In this document: positions 35,921 to 45,620 of the stretch, one piece after another | Position numbering within the stretch: the first letter of the stretch is position 1 | Layout of the letters: the number at the start of each line of letters is the position of its first letter | Position numbers and translations under genes: made by a program | The notes under the pieces: generated by a model | What the model was told of the DNA's origin: nothing | The model's input: only the letters and a program-made list of their open reading frames with translations | Database searches by the model: none | Assembly (NCBI GenBank): GCA_973895155.1 | Contig: OZ316897.1 | Location: forward strand, 21,948,001 to 22,012,000 | Direction: 5' to 3' | Origin: Marsupella aquatica | Lineage: Eukaryota; Marchantiophyta | DNA length: 64,000 nt

Positions 35921-36469
35921 ATGGCTGCATCGGAGAATCTAATCGTTGCAAAGATGGGATCCGTTTTAGCCCACGAGCATAGGAAATATATTCGAGGAAA
36001 AGTGCCCGGTGTGGAATGCGGAAGTTTGTTGAATGGACTTCCCGATGAACTCGTTGAATCTCACATTTGGCCCCTCCTAGCCTTGTCTTGCACACAAGAT
36101 GAACACCTTGGCCTTGACCTAAAACTTCTACCAGAAGAACGACTGACTCGAATGAGAACAATCATTTGTCTTGGAGCCACCTCAAAGAAATGGAACCATC
36201 TTGTTGTTGGTACACGATTTTGGGCGCTATTGAAATATGCAGTCCGTGAGATCAATGACATAAACAAAATGCTTGCAAGCATTCCTAATGCCGAACTTCT
36301 CTCAAACATACATATTGCTAGGGTCTTCCGAGAGGAAACTCATTTCCTCCCTCCCATAGATATGCTTGGGTGCTTTTTGTATGAGCAGTTAGATCAGTTT
36401 CGTAGAGTTTGGATAAATCTTGGAGAAAGCGGGAAGCGGAAAATTCTTGCATGGCATGGACGAGTCTGA
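35921..36469 (+). CDS. F-box-like protein carried by the large element
   Basis: The 182-residue product starts at ATG 35921. Residues about 36-90 read LNGLPDELVESHIWPLL, then TIICLGATSKKWNHLV, then FWALLKYA. This is the Leu-Pro-Asp-Glu-Leu, Ser-Lys-x-Trp and Phe-Trp pattern of an F-box, with an insertion in the middle. F-box proteins of this size act as adaptors that bring targets to SCF ubiquitin ligases. Here no LRR, kelch or WD repeats follow, only a helical tail. The frame is intact and ends in TGA. A palindrome copy sits 27 bases downstream (36496). Carriage of an F-box gene by a transposon suggests interference with host protein turnover, but that is inference. Confidence 0.55.
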   Translation: MAASENLIVAKMGSVLAHEHRKYIRGKVPGVECGSLLNGLPDELVESHIWPLLALSCTQDEHLGLDLKLLPEERLTRMRTIICLGATSKKWNHLVVGTRFWALLKYAVREINDINKMLASIPNAELLSNIHIARVFREETHFLPPIDMLGCFLYEQLDQFRRVWINLGESGKRKILAWHGRV

Positions 36470-36495
36470 GTGGATGAGGCATTGCTGCAAACATC

Positions 36496-36509
36496 CGATA
36501 AATTTATCG
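36496..36509 (+). repeat. Single CGATAAATTTATCG palindrome
   Basis: Perfect copy between the F-box-like gene and the next gene, followed by CACTCCTCATTCCTC, i.e. the usual CATTCC tail. Confidence 0.9.
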
Positions 36510-36784
36510 CACTCCTCATTCCTCTAGTCGATTTTGGGTGCTCTAAGGTTTGCTCGAGAAGAGCTTGTAAAGAAATACTTTGAATGTAATTGACTCTGCC
36601 TCCCCTGACTTCGGGCTGTGTGGTCCAGAGTGTATTTGTTTGCGCCTCTTCGGACGATTAGCTGACAAGTGCATTGGCTTCACAGCCCGTTATACAAGGT
36701 ACTGTAAAGTTGGATGAAACTTGTAGAATTATAATTAGTATGTTCTCCAAAAATTATTCCTGATTTCTATTCGGTGATCAGGCC

Positions 36785-37497
36785 ATGCTCGAGCGACGCA
36801 TTTTTGTACCCTACCCGGATCCTCTAGAATGGGGGAATGGAGCCATGCTGGACCAACTAAGGAGGCTGGATGAGTCACTAATTTTAAAGATATGCAGGCT
36901 GGTAGTAAAACCGTTTTACCATAACACATTTCACTTCTACGTAGATCAGGTAGGGGGAGAAATTTATATTCGGTGGGATAGATATATTGGATTTTCTAGA
37001 AGAGTTATCCTACTCTTTCTGAAAACCGGTGCAGTAAGACGTTTTATACTCCACTGCTGTCATGTTGTGAAGGGCAATCCTGCTTATGAGCCAGAATTCT
37101 ATGCCGACAATAGACGTAGAGCATTCGATGAGATTCAGGATGTGATTGACGAGCTGAACAATCCTCTTGCCACCGAGTTTTTTATTGACACTGGTGGGAA
37201 ACTATATTCATACAAGATTCGTCAACTCCCCCCTAACCAGTCTGTGCGCTCTTTAACTTGATCTATGTAAGTTGTCTGTGGACAAACGTCCTTGCCAATG
37301 GTGAGATCTGTCCATGCTGCACAAATGCTTGTTGTGACATTTCGTCACGCCGGTATTCAGTAGCAGTAGTGAATCCTGAGACTGGTGAAGTTGATTTCCA
37401 TTGGCTGTGGGCTTATGATCATCGCGTCACTCATATTCCCCAATGGCCCAAGAAGTGGATCGAACGCTTCGCTCTGGCGAGGTTCAACTATGATTAG
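36785..37497 (+). CDS. Unrecognised protein of the large element, one frame break
   Basis: The first frame (36785-37261, 158 residues) starts MLERRIFVPYPDP and contains GGEIYIRWDRYIGFSRRV, a helical RRAFDEIQDVIDEL segment and FFIDTGGKLYSYKI. A second frame (37258-37497) overlaps its stop and continues with a Cys cluster (GEICPCCTNACC) and then PETGEVDFHWLWAYDHRV and PQWPKKWIERFALARF. The two probably form one protein interrupted by a single-base shift near 37258. A GTAAGT just after the first stop could alternatively be a splice donor. It has no recognised family. The C-terminal half could be a zinc-binding module. Confidence 0.4.
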
Positions 37498-37594
37498 GGT
37501 TTAGTTTTAGGGGTTAAGGTTTTGGATTTAGGGTTCCGTAGCTGATTCTTTGACCTGTACACTCGGCCGTCAATTTAAAGAAGGCTCACTTTTG

Positions 37595-37695
37595 CGATAA
37601 TTTTATCGGTCATTTGCATTGCGGGTCTCTTTGTCCTTGTGTGATGAGATGTCATGTCCACATGTGCTGTGAGATTGGCGACGATAATTTTATCG
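37595..37695 (+). repeat. Two CGATAATTTTATCG palindromes before the methyltransferase gene
   Basis: Variant copies at 37595-37608 and 37682-37695, each followed by TTTGCATT. A TTATTTGCAG at about 37725 may be a 3' splice site in the leader, so the palindromes may lie in a leader intron or spacer. Confidence 0.85.
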
Positions 37696-37733
37696 CTCTT
37701 TGCATTGGAATTTGTTTATTTGCAGACTTTGCC

Positions 37734-40700
37734 ATGGCTACTAGTGGAAAGAGTGGATCTGCTGAGGTAGAAAGTCTCATGACAAGCCTCACCAATGCAA
37801 TTTGGATGAGTGAAGACATTTGTGAAGAGGTCAAGTGTATCAAGAAGTCATGGTACTTCCGTGACGCCAGATTACAGTCCACGGGTTTTGAAGTTTGTGC
37901 TACCCCAATCCTTTGGGTCCAGTTGCAAAAATCGACGAAGGTTAATGTTTCGTATGGCCCTGTTATTGCTGTTGCCGTCGTCGAGTTCATGGATGGCCAC
38001 GGGGAGGGAAAAGTGTTGATAGAGGGCCTTAGTTTCTTGACAATGTGTGGGCGCAAGGGTTTCACATCTCTCATTGTTACTCTCGATAACTTTGATGAGA
38101 AATCGATGGACAGTTATCCAGAAGATCCCCTTGTTGCCGAAGTTCGGGCAGCAAGAGAGATGAATGTTATGGGTTCGGCTTGGATCGGCCAGTATGTGCA
38201 AGATTGTCATGCCATCATGCTTCCAAGGGTGAACGCAGAGTACAAGAGACTTATGGGTGAAGAGTTCAAACCTGTCCGCAAAATTGTTTTCAAGAAACAA
38301 GGTTCAAGTGGCAGCGGTGGTTCTAATGCCGATAAAATGTCGGGGCGGAAAGAACCATTGCAATCCTCTACACATATTGACGTGGACGAACCTACAACTT
38401 CTGGTCGGGTTTCGGGAAGTGGAAGAGGGAAAGGGAGAGGTAGCGGCAGGGGAGATGCCGCGGGAACCTCTGACGGTGGGAAGAAGAGCCAAGAAACTGG
38501 CGGTAGTGGGAGAGGCCGAGGCAACCGTCAAGGACCATCCGTTAAACCAAGCGAAAGTAAAGGATCCGAGGGATTTGGGCCATCTGGTTCTGGACTTAGC
38601 ACAAAGAGGAAGAGGACTGGCTGGACTGAGACGGTGGCTGCAGAAGTAGATAGAGCTTCGTCAATTCCATCAGTTCCAGTCACGGTTCCTGCGGCGCCAT
38701 TGGTAAGTACTACGTCGTTGTACTATTTAACAAATACGAAATCCGATAAAAATCTCGTTGTTTATTTCCTGAATTGCGGATTGTGGAGTTATGTTGAACA
38801 AATGCGAACTCCGATAAAAATCTTGCAATTTCTTTCCTTAATTGAATTTGCAACGCTTTTGTAGGCTGATCAGGAGGAGGAGATGGCTCTTTCGATGTAT
38901 GAGACGGACGCGATCAAGGCAGAGCTCAGTCTTCTGATGCAACGAAGGGTGCAAAGGACAATTGTGCTTCTGCATGTCGACAATCTCATATTTGATGAGG
39001 AGGGGATTTGTTAACTTTGATTAGACCAGTGGATAGATTGCATGTGGAAAATATCAAGATACTTCTCATGAAAAACCCCACCAACTTCAGTGCCCCATTC
39101 GTGCTGTGTGTGGATCCGAAGGATTGTCCCACAACCGCAGATTGGGACATCCTGAAGTCAAGGGTATGGAAGTATAGAATTATTGGAGGGAATCATGGTG
39201 CTCGGGCAAAGTCGGAGTTGTTTAAAATGTACGGGAAGCAAATATATGGTGAGCTGGAAGCTTGGGTTTACGCTGGGCTTACGAGATCCGAGGTCCGAAA
39301 GTTAGGCTTCCAGCATAACTATGACCAGGAGTATCGGAAGAACATGACTAAAATTTACCAAGTTAGCGCTTGTCACAATATTTTCCTTGAAATGGGTGTG
39401 GGCTCGACTAAAGATGTCCGCGAAGCATGTTGTCAAGAATGCATGATGGAGTACACGCCAGGAGTTTGTGACTCCATGGCCAAACATGATCCGGCTTTCC
39501 AAATTGCTTTCCGAACAGGTGAAATTTGGGATCTTCAGGAGTAGATTTTCCAGATGTGGGAGAAAGGTATTGTCTTAGGACAACCCAAAAAAATTGTGGC
39601 AACGACGAACGCAAAGGGAAAGGTAAAACCTTTGACGGTAAGGGAGATTAAAATGAATAAACTTGCTGGTGACCTCAACTTAATTTCATTTCGAGGTCTC
39701 CAAGGACTGTCAAATAAGGAGCATGTCAAGCGTCTCTTGAATAGGGTTATCGGGAAGGTGATCACTTTGGATCAAATGCACAAGGAAGGTGAGAAGTTGA
39801 AAAAGCTTGCCAAGGTGAAGAAACTATTTTTGCAGATATCTGGTCAGCCAGATTGGGCAACATGCAGAGAAATGTTTCCTAACAAAACAGATGTCTCGGT
39901 CCTTGGCATATGGGCGGAGAAATTGAGTGACGCGGTAAGCATTCCTCTCATAGCATGCTCTATCGTGAGATTTTTATCGGCTTTAGCATTCCTTTGTTGG
40001 TTTCTAAGCGATTGCATCTATCAGCTAGCGTGCTCCATCGTGAGATTTTTATCGGCTTTAGCATTCCTTTGTTGGTTTCTAAGCAATTCCATCTATCGGC
40101 TAGCGTGCTCCATCGCGAGATTTTTATCGGCTTTAGCATTCATCTCACGCTATTCTAACTGTAGATGTGTCTGACATTTTTACAGCTGAAGATTAATTTA
40201 AAAAGGAAAAGCAAAGTGGTTCCGGTTGTCACTTATAATTCTGCAGGGGAGGTTATTATTCCCTCAACTGAAATCCCTTATGTGTTTAAGAATTTTGTGC
40301 TTGCTGCAATCAATAAGTACAATTGGCTGAGGTCCTTAGGCGAGGGCATAGCAGAAGCGTTTGAACAAACATGGAAAAATGCAGACGGGGATTCTTTTCC
40401 CTACTATCTCCATGTTGGTGATGTTCAAATTTTGGATTCTTTTGTTCAGCCAAGGGCTTACACCCTTGCGGTTGCAAATATTCCGTACGGTTTTAATGCT
40501 CCTGGTTCGGAGTTTGATGAAGTGGCCTTCACAGAAAAGGACATTTTAGACATGTTGACAAGTTTCTCAAAGATGACGACCGCTAAGCAGTGGAGGTTTG
40601 TTGTGATCCATTCACTACAACAAACGCATATGGTGATGTCTGCACTGGAGAGTGTATGCAACTGTGGGGTCGATGCTGGAATCTGGGAGAAGACTAACAT

Positions 40701-41297
40701 TCATGAGCGTCCCGCTGGAGCTCGATTGGCGTGGGGTTTTGAGAACTGGTCGATAGGTTTCTATAGCAAGGAAGGCATTCGGAACATGGACATGTACAAT
40801 TTCCAACCGGATGAGTCTCGCGTCAATATCATCAAGGTTCCATGTGTAATCAAGAAGTCTGTTGATCCGTTGGGATTTGTTGTGAACCCGTATCATAAGC
40901 CTGTTGGTTTGGGGCTTGGTTTGTTTCCCATTTCTCTGAGAAAAAGGATTGGGTTATTGATCTTTGTTGTGGAACCGGATTGACATTAGCTGCTACGCTC
41001 CTCAATTCTTGCCAGGGTTGTGCTATTGATAAGAGTTCTACGCAGATTGATTTTGTGAAATCCTGGATCATGATTCTGGAGTCAAACTGGAATTTATATG
41101 AAGAATCCCAGATTGAAGGGCACGGCGTTGAAGGTCATGAGATTCAACCACCAATTGCATGCCAATTGGGTGTTCTCGGGACATCGACTTACGTAGTTGA
41201 GGTCGTGAAGGAGACCAAAGAGGAACAAGAAGAAACTGAGGAAGAGCCTCCCAGAACACCAAATGAGGATGATCTCAACGACATGTTATTAGATTAG
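37734..41297 (+). CDS. ParB-like domain + beta-class N6/N4-type methyltransferase
   Basis: Three exons, all phase 0: 37734-38702, 38865-39934, 40186-41297. Exon 1 gives an unknown globular domain and then a Gly/Ser/Arg-rich linker (SGRGKGRGSGRG). Exon 2 holds a ParB-like domain: IRPVDRLHVENIKILLMKNP and YRIIGGNHGARAKSEL (compare the ParB GxHR box). Exon 3 is the methyltransferase. Its catalytic motif IV NIPYG (40477-40491) precedes the SAM-binding motif DLCCGTG (40959-40979), the order of beta-class enzymes and of the phage/bacterial ParB-methylase fusions. NIPY is an accepted variant of the (D/N/S)-P-P-Y box, as in KsgA-type enzymes. The tail is acidic. Frame breaks occur near 39003 (one G short in a G run) and 40940, and a TAG lies at 39542, so this copy is damaged or has base errors. 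Substrate (DNA adenine, cytosine N4, or RNA) is not shown. Confidence 0.75.
39935..40185 (+). repeat. Methyltransferase intron 2 with three 75-bp tandem units
   Basis: Intron bounded by GTAAGC (39935) and TTTTACAG (40185). Units start near 39962, 40037 and 40112, each carrying GAGATTTTTATCGGCTTTAGCATTCC. This is a diverged half of the element palindrome with the same CATTCC tail. The period is a multiple of three, so the frame happens to stay open through it. Intron 1 (38703-38864) has two further diverged copies (CCGATAAAAATCT at 38742 and 38811). Confidence 0.8.
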
Positions 41298-41341
41298 TTG
41301 CGTGTGCTCGTTAGGATAATGTCAATCACCAATGGAGTTGT

Positions 41342-41481
41342 CGATAAATTTATCGGATTCTGTATTCCATGAGGAAGAACCTTTGTCACCTTTATTAATG
41401 CGATAAATTTATCGGACTTTGCATATATCGGACTGTCGCGGTGTTCTAGCTGGGGGAATGGAGTTGTCGATAATCTTATTG
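41342..41481 (+). repeat. Three palindrome copies between the converging genes
   Basis: Perfect CGATAAATTTATCG at 41342-41355 and 41401-41414, and a decayed copy (CGATAATCTTATTG) at 41468-41481. They lie in the roughly 330-base gap between the 3' ends of the methyltransferase and transposase genes. Confidence 0.9.
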
Positions 41482-41628
41482 GACTTAGCATTGTATTCTC
41501 TAACTGGTTTGTCATTGCAATTATTTCAAAAAAAAAGATATCATTATAGCTGCGGAGTACATAGTCCCAGAACGATAACCACTGTACATATTCATGGGAA
41601 TGATAACCATTATAACTTAAACCTGCAA

Positions 41629-44600
41629 CTAGCTTCGACTATCAACGATTACAGTCTCCATTGCATTTTGAATGATTCGTCTTGTTTGTATAGGGAGAGT
41701 ACTATTTGCCAATAATGCAAAGTTATACGCATAAACGGCAGTTTCTGCTAGGGACAATTCATCCTCCAGTACTTTGCTAGACGAAGCCTCTTTCTTCGGA
41801 TAATATCTGCCTTCAATTGCAGACTCTTCCTCCAAATCCATTGCATACCAAGTGATTTTAATCCGCTCCGGGATGTCGTTAATTCTTGTGAGAATCTCAG
41901 TCACTTTTGCCATCCAGAATGGTCTTCCCTTGGGATTTAGTATTCACCTCTAGATCCTTGAAGTCTCCAATTTTCGTGACTTTTCTTCGACTTCCGGAAT
42001 ACATGACTATCCTCACACCCGCTACTTTATCAACCAAGCTAGGTTCCATTGCTGCTTGTGTAGGATTACTCGGAAGTTCTCTCTGTACGTTTACCTTGGG
42101 CCAACTCCAATCAAAACTCCATTGTGCAGGTTTCAGGTGGTGCTGAATCACTTCTTTTTGTTTGTAAAAAAAATTACCCCACCATAGACGATCTGCGTCG
42201 TCAAAGTAATTGAATCCATCTTCAATTGCTCTTCGATATTTTTGAAGAGTTGATAAATAACTTTGAGCCGCCTGCTCATCTTGTTTCTCAGCATCATTCT
42301 CTTGCTCTTCATTGTCTCCTGTCGCTCCCGTGGCCGACTTCAATGCCATTTGTGGTGCGACCCACATTCCAGATGATGGAATGTACCGAACAAAATCCAC
42401 CGTCTCCCCCCAATCGGTTGTCGTTGAAAGATGTTTGGCATGGAATACGGACCGAGCACTTCCATCTTCAAGTACTCTAGTAATCCGAAATTGTTTTTGA
42501 GCACTTATGTCGTGGAGAGTACGTAGAACTTGACCATCCATATCCTTGTCATTTGCTTGATCCTTGTCTGACACAAATTTCTTGAAATCGGCAACCTCGT
42601 CGATGAAAAATATCTTTGCCGTAGGATTGTAGGATTCCTCTATGATTGCTGAAAGAGTGTCCAACCGGAAAGCTTTCCGCTTGTTCAATTTTGAAGAAAA
42701 CTTGCTAAACATTTGATCAATTTGATCATGGGTGTGCCCCACCAATAGGAAACCAACCTTTATTTTCTGGAAAACACCTATCTCCACCAACATATTCAAA
42801 TATGCCATAAGATATTTATTCTTGTTTTCCTGAGCTGTGTTATCAAGCTGGAGGTAAAGCACTGGAGGGAGCAGACCTTCCCAGGTATTCAGAATATGCT
42901 GGATAACATGGATGGTCAGGTTGCTATCATTGTGAATATTTGGATAGTTCAAAAAAACATTTGAACTTAATTGTTTGTTGAAGATCAAACAACCCACTAC
43001 GTGTACGGGGATGAAATACTTTTCATCCATATTCTTCGGACACCGAATGAAATGAGGTAACTCTGTCTTCTTTTGATCCATTCCATCAATACAGATGCCC
43101 AAATATTTCTCCGGACTCTTGTAACATTTGCTCCGGTGCTTTGCTAACTTCTCCCTCTCGACTGCTTGTGCCTTCCGATGCTCGTTTAGCAATGTTGAGA
43201 ATTTTCCTACAATAATAAAAATGTTTAGGACAAAACATGATAACCGCAATGTTGAACCCTGACAGCGATAAATTTATCGGGTTCAGTATTCAAACACGAG
43301 ACCGTAATGATAAACCCTGACAACGATAAATTTATCGGGTTCAGTATTCAAACACAAGACCGTAATGAAAAACTGTGACAGCGATAAATTTATCAGGTTC
43401 AGTATTCAAATTGTTCAAACGATATATTCACTCACATGGCCAAAGAAGAAGCACATGAATACTCAACCCGATAAAATTATCGGGAGTAACACACAGGTTT
43501 AGAAACTTACTCTTTTCTGCTTCGAGTGTTGCCTTGTCACGGAGTGCTTTGAATTCAGTACACGGGGCGCAGGTGGAGAAACGGCTCCTTTTGGGGATGC
43601 GCACGCGAGGAAACTCCTTGTCCCAAATGCGAACAAACCACGAATATGTCATGCCTTGTTCTTGGCGCATTAGAGTTTCGGACTGGAAGGCATCAAAAAC
43701 TTATGTTTTTGTCCAATTGTCAGGTAAATGAAAGATATCCTTGTTGGGGAGACTCTCGACATTTGTGGAAAAAAAATCATCCAGCCATTGGATGAGACCA
43801 AGATGTGCGGGTGATCTCGACAACTGTACCGATCTATATCCGAGAAAACATGTTCTGCGAGATTTTTTAGAGACGATTATTTCCTAGTGAAAATAATTTC
43901 TTAAAACCACTCCGACAAAAGGATCTACCGCTAACTGAGTAACCACTTGCACCAACATGCCCACCCTTCACACATCCTCTTAGAAGGACGTTCTTCTCTG
44001 GGTAGGATAGCCCATAGTAATAAGTGCGTTGTTTCGTCACGGCTAGCAGACCCAAATTCCTCAGACAGTAATTATCACAACACAAATACTTATGAATTTC
44101 TCTCATTTTGTTTCTATTCAATTTGTCATTTATCACATTGTCTTTCCTAGTAATTCGGTCCCTATCTTTTTTACTAGGCTCATTTGACTTCTCTACAGCC
44201 TGAAATTTGTTCATAACATTGGCATTTTCGGGTCCTTCAGGTGCCTCGTGAATAGATGCATCACTCTCTGCTGAGCTACCATCCTCTATAGATCTCCTTG
44301 ACGCATTTAGAGGGGCACTGAATAGACGACTATAACTATTCTCTTCGACAGCTCCTTCTAAACATTCAGACACAACTTGTGCTATTATATCGGATTCTCT
44401 ATCTCCTTCCTCATCTTCGTCCTCCGATGCACTCGACTCATCTGAAAACACAATTGAACGCCACTAAGACCTCTCCTCGATACTTGGAGCCTGGAACCAA
44501 TGACAGTCCGCCCTTGAAAACTTGGAGATTCTGGATTCGCACGTGCAGTCCCAATGACTCCGCGAGCTGCTGGAAAATTGAGCACTTGTTCACCACGATT

Positions 44601-45155
44601 CCCACGGACCATTCAAGAAAGGACCGAGTCTGGACTTCGCAGTCCGATTCCCTCGCTTGCTCGCACATCCAGTCCAGGCAATGCAAAGACCGATCGCCGT
44701 ATGGGTCTTTGTATTTCTGTGTCCCGATCCTCACCCGGAGACTGAAAGATCCGTCGTTGAACTTGTGTTGAATGTGGCGACTTGAATGCCGACTGCGATA
44801 CGCGTATCGGTTGCCGGATACCCTCTCCATAACCCGGGATGGATGGCCTGAAGCGACATCTCGGACCTAAACCTGGGATTGAAAGTTTCTCATTTCTTGG
44901 CGATGGAACGCTCAAGAGACGACACTTCTCAAGTTTACTAGGCGACACATAGTAAGCACTGGGCTCAGGACCAGAACTTGCATCAGAATCTGAGTCAGAG
45001 ATTTCGGGCACTATTTGCTGTGAGAGAGGTAGAGCTTTAAGTATGCGACTTGGCAAACAGCGAGCGACAAGATTAAGAGAGGATTCAACTGAACTGGAAG
45101 GTGAATCTATGTCTGATTGAGACATGGCTATCCGAGACACTGTGGGGCTTTGCAT
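41629..45155 (-). CDS. RNase-H-like transposase candidate (DUF7869-type)
   Basis: Read leftward from ATG 45155, 114 bases after a TATA box. The order is a Ser/Pro/Arg-rich disordered region (to about 44460), an acidic stretch (DESSASEDEDEEGD), and a Cys-rich N-terminal module (CCDNYCLRNLG, GRSFCRSGFKKLF). Then come HLGLIQWLDDFFS and RIPKRSRFSTCAPC, a 304-base intron (43207-43510), and the long last exon. That exon has CIDGMDQKK, LQLDNTAQENKNKY and VGHTHDQIDQMFSKF, which have the spacing of an acidic catalytic triad. It ends in a chromo/BAH-like segment (PFWMAKVTEI, IKITWY) one frame away, at 41913-41629. Frame breaks (41925, 43810), a TAA at 43699 and a TGA at 44613 are present. The family name is from memory. 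It is widespread as an uncharacterised eukaryotic family, and the transposase role here is inferred from the element context. Confidence 0.6.
43266..43482 (+). repeat. Four palindrome copies inside the transposase intron
   Basis: Copies at 43266-43279 and 43324-43337 (perfect), 43382-43395 (last base pair changed) and 43469-43482 (CGATAAAATTATCG). The first three sit in units of about 58 bp with GGTTCAGTATTCAAAC after the palindrome. They read in the plus direction, antisense to the gene they lie in. Confidence 0.9.
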
Positions 45156-45268
45156 TCCTCCCGCAATCAGGGAAAACGAAAGGCTCAATGGACAAAATGT
45201 TGCTCCAAGAACACAACTCCCAAAACTCTACTCTCGATAATGACGCCAAAAACTTATCGGCGGTGGCC

Positions 45269-45276
45269 CTTTTATA
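45269..45276 (-). promoter_or_regulatory. TATA box of the transposase gene
   Basis: TATAAAAG on the minus strand, 114 bases upstream of the ATG at 45155. A degenerate palindrome (CCGATAAGTTTTTGG) lies between it and the start. Confidence 0.55.
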
Positions 45277-45409
45277 GTGTCTGTTGAGGGGTTGGCCCAC
45301 GTGTCCACTTTTGATTGGCTGTCACCCTAAACGACAAAATAGCAGAAAAAGGGTATATTTCTTGGATTTCCAATTTCATTCTCACACGTGCATCGTGGCA
45401 AAATTATAT

Positions 45410-45615
45410 AGTTTTGAAATTGAAGCGATAAATTTATCTGATGTTGGTATTGCAAAAGTGGTTCCTTCATATGGAAGTTGCAATTTGAAATTGAAGCGAT
45501 AAATTTATCTGATGTTGGTATTGCAAAAGTGGTTCCTTCATATGGAAGTTGCAATTTTGAAATTGAAGCGATAAATTTATCTGATGTTGGTATTGCGAAG
45601 AGTTTTCTTCATATG
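45410..45615 (+). repeat. Three 71-72 bp tandem units carrying the palindrome
   Basis: Units with GCGATAAATTTATCTGATG at 45425, 45496 and 45568, each followed by TTGGTATTGC and CTTCATATGGA. The third unit is cut at 45615 by the LTR retrotransposon; its continuation (GAATTTTGAAATT) resumes at 52479. Confidence 0.9.
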
Positions 45616-45620
45616 GATAG

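Noticed and set aside
37614-37733. Methyltransferase start at the upstream ATG 37614
   Set aside because: The extra 40 codons read through a palindrome copy and a probable leader splice acceptor; ATG 37734 follows them and starts protein-like sequence.
40930-41930. Programmed -1 or +1 ribosomal frameshifting at the methyltransferase and transposase breaks
   Set aside because: No canonical slippery heptamer fits the zero frame at either place, and the breaks go in opposite directions (one base missing, one extra).
34931-45582. CRISPR-like array of regularly repeated palindromes
   Set aside because: Spacing is irregular, copies lie in introns and leaders of eukaryotic genes, and no Cas gene is present.
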